A stretch of 5,612 bases of DNA from Chloroflexota bacterium (lineage in GTDB: Bacteria > Chloroflexota > Dehalococcoidia > UBA2979), in contig JAQCJS010000088.1 in NCBI GenBank assembly GCA_027592975.1, positions 1 to 5,612 on the forward strand, read 5' to 3'. A program made the translations under genes and the position numbers. Under the pieces are notes generated by a model. It was not told where the DNA came from and did not search any database. It saw nothing but the letters and a program-made list of their open reading frames with translations. This document shows positions 4,793-5,612 of the stretch, piece by piece (positions within the stretch are counted from its first letter, which is position 1; each line of letters starts with the position of its first letter).

Positions 4793-5612
4793 CTATCCGG
4801 CCCCGGCGTCCAGGTGGCGGCGCAGCGCGTCCGCGGCGGTGTTGGCGTCCGCGCGGCCCTTCATCTCCCGCATCACCTGGCCCACCAGGAAGCCGATCGC
4901 GGCCTGCTTGCCGGCGCGGTAGTCCTCCACCGCCTTCGGGTTCGCGGCGATCGCCTGCTGCGCGACCTCGTCGATCGCGCCAGCGTCCGTGACCTGGCGC
5001 AGGCCGCGCGCGTCCACGATCGCCTCCGGCAGCTCGCCCGTCTCGAAGGTGACGTCCAGCACGTCCTTCGCCGTGGCCTGCGTGATCGCCTTCGACTCTA
5101 CGAGGCGCACGAGCTCGCCGATGTGCCGCCCGGTGACCTTCGTGTCGCCGAGCTCAGCCTCGCCGCCCAGGGCGTTCAGGTGCTTCGCCACGTCGCCCGT
5201 GAACCAGTGCGCCACGGTGCGCGCGTGATCCGATCCCGCGACCGCCAGCGCCGCCTCGAACGCGTCGCCGTCGGAGCGCGACTCCGTGAGGTTGCGTGCC
5301 TCGTCCGGCGACAGGCCGTACTGCGACTCGAACCGCGCGAGGCGCGCGGCGGGCAGTTCGGGCAGCCGTGCCCGGAGCGTCTCGATCGTTTCGGGGGCGA
5401 TGTGCAGCGGGGGCAGGTCCGGCTCCGGGAAGTAGCGGTAGTCGCTGGCCTCCTCCTTGGATCGCTGCGAGACGGTCTCGCCGGTGGCGTCCACGAAGCC
5501 GCGCGTCTCCTGCACGATGCGCTCACCAGCATCGAGCATCTTCGTCTGGCGCTCGATCTCGAACTCGATCGCGCGCTGCACGCTGCGGAACGAGTTCATG
5601 TTCTTCACCTCG
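4793..5612 (-). CDS. gatB: Aspartyl/glutamyl-tRNA(Asn/Gln) amidotransferase subunit B, C-terminal part (5' end outside window)
   Basis: GatB is the tRNA-binding and kinase subunit of GatCAB, which converts Glu-tRNA(Gln) and/or Asp-tRNA(Asn) to the amidated forms. The window holds the last 272 residues of about 480; the start lies beyond the right edge. The frame is open to the edge and the first residues, EVKNMNSFRS, are the internal family motif 'E.KN.NSFR', so the GTG at 5608 is an internal Val codon. Next come SKEEASDYRYFPEPDLPPL, a strong GatB signature at the end of the catalytic cradle, a linker helix region (LPELPAARLARFESQYGLS), and the GatB/YqeY tail domain with ELVRLVESKAITQATAKDVL, GLRQVTDAGAIDEVAQQAI, NPKAVEDYRAGK and LVGQVMREMKGRADA. 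The TAG at 4795-4793 ends it 90 nt before yvcK. No clear terminator separates the two, so some read-through is likely. Its presence implies that glutaminyl- and/or asparaginyl-tRNA is made by the indirect route. Confidence 0.97.
   Translation of the reverse strand, partial: EVKNMNSFRSVQRAIEFEIERQTKMLDAGERIVQETRGFVDATGETVSQRSKEEASDYRYFPEPDLPPLHIAPETIETLRARLPELPAARLARFESQYGLSPDEARNLTESRSDGDAFEAALAVAGSDHARTVAHWFTGDVAKHLNALGGEAELGDTKVTGRHIGELVRLVESKAITQATAKDVLDVTFETGELPEAIVDARGLRQVTDAGAIDEVAQQAIAANPKAVEDYRAGKQAAIGFLVGQVMREMKGRADANTAADALRRHLDAGAG

Noticed and set aside
1..5612. Mobile elements, CRISPR arrays, tRNA or rRNA genes, defence systems
   Set aside because: I looked for direct repeats, terminal inverted repeats, tRNA-like cloverleaf ends and transposase or nuclease motifs on both strands and saw none; the window is almost fully occupied by housekeeping genes.

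Overview
The window is high-GC bacterial DNA (about two thirds G+C or more), densely packed with housekeeping genes, and shows no sign of mobile elements, CRISPR or phage. A GatB subunit (indirect Gln-tRNA or Asn-tRNA synthesis), a two-domain CTC-type ribosomal protein bL25 and a YvcK-family protein with an N-terminal membrane anchor together suggest a deep-branching Gram-positive-like lineage. My best guess is Chloroflexota, with a high-GC actinobacterium as the alternative. This assignment is inference from protein style only.

Layout, left to right. Positions 1-205 (+) hold the C-terminal tail of a probable DinB-like protein. Next is a 103-nt gap with a promoter that begins inside that gene's stop codon, and a leader hairpin. 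rplY/ctc (309-896, +) encodes ribosomal protein bL25. A strong 14-bp hairpin at 920-950 sits between the convergent ends of rplY and rlmN and probably serves both. From there to the right edge everything is on the minus strand, transcribed right to left: gatB (5612 to 4793, 5' end outside the window), yvcK (4702 to 3383), secG (3319 to 3095), fmt (3060 to 2071) and rlmN (2060 to 972). The gaps between them are 90, 63, 34 and 10 nt. No stretch over about 105 nt lacks a gene.

Most of the genes serve translation: tRNA-dependent amidation (GatB), formylation of initiator tRNA (Fmt), methylation of 23S rRNA and tRNA (RlmN) and 5S rRNA binding (bL25). SecG adds protein export, and YvcK adds control of central carbon and cell-wall precursor metabolism. 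The minus-strand genes look like one operon with internal entry points. A good sigma-70-like promoter precedes yvcK, and its -10 box is overlapped by a LacI/CcpA-type palindrome. secG and rlmN each have a TANNNT box exactly 7 nt before the ATG, the geometry of leaderless transcripts.

I found no undescribed multi-gene system. The points worth a second look are regulatory: the yvcK operator-like palindrome, the paired leaderless-type start signals, and the rplY leader hairpin whose loop is complementary to its own Shine-Dalgarno.
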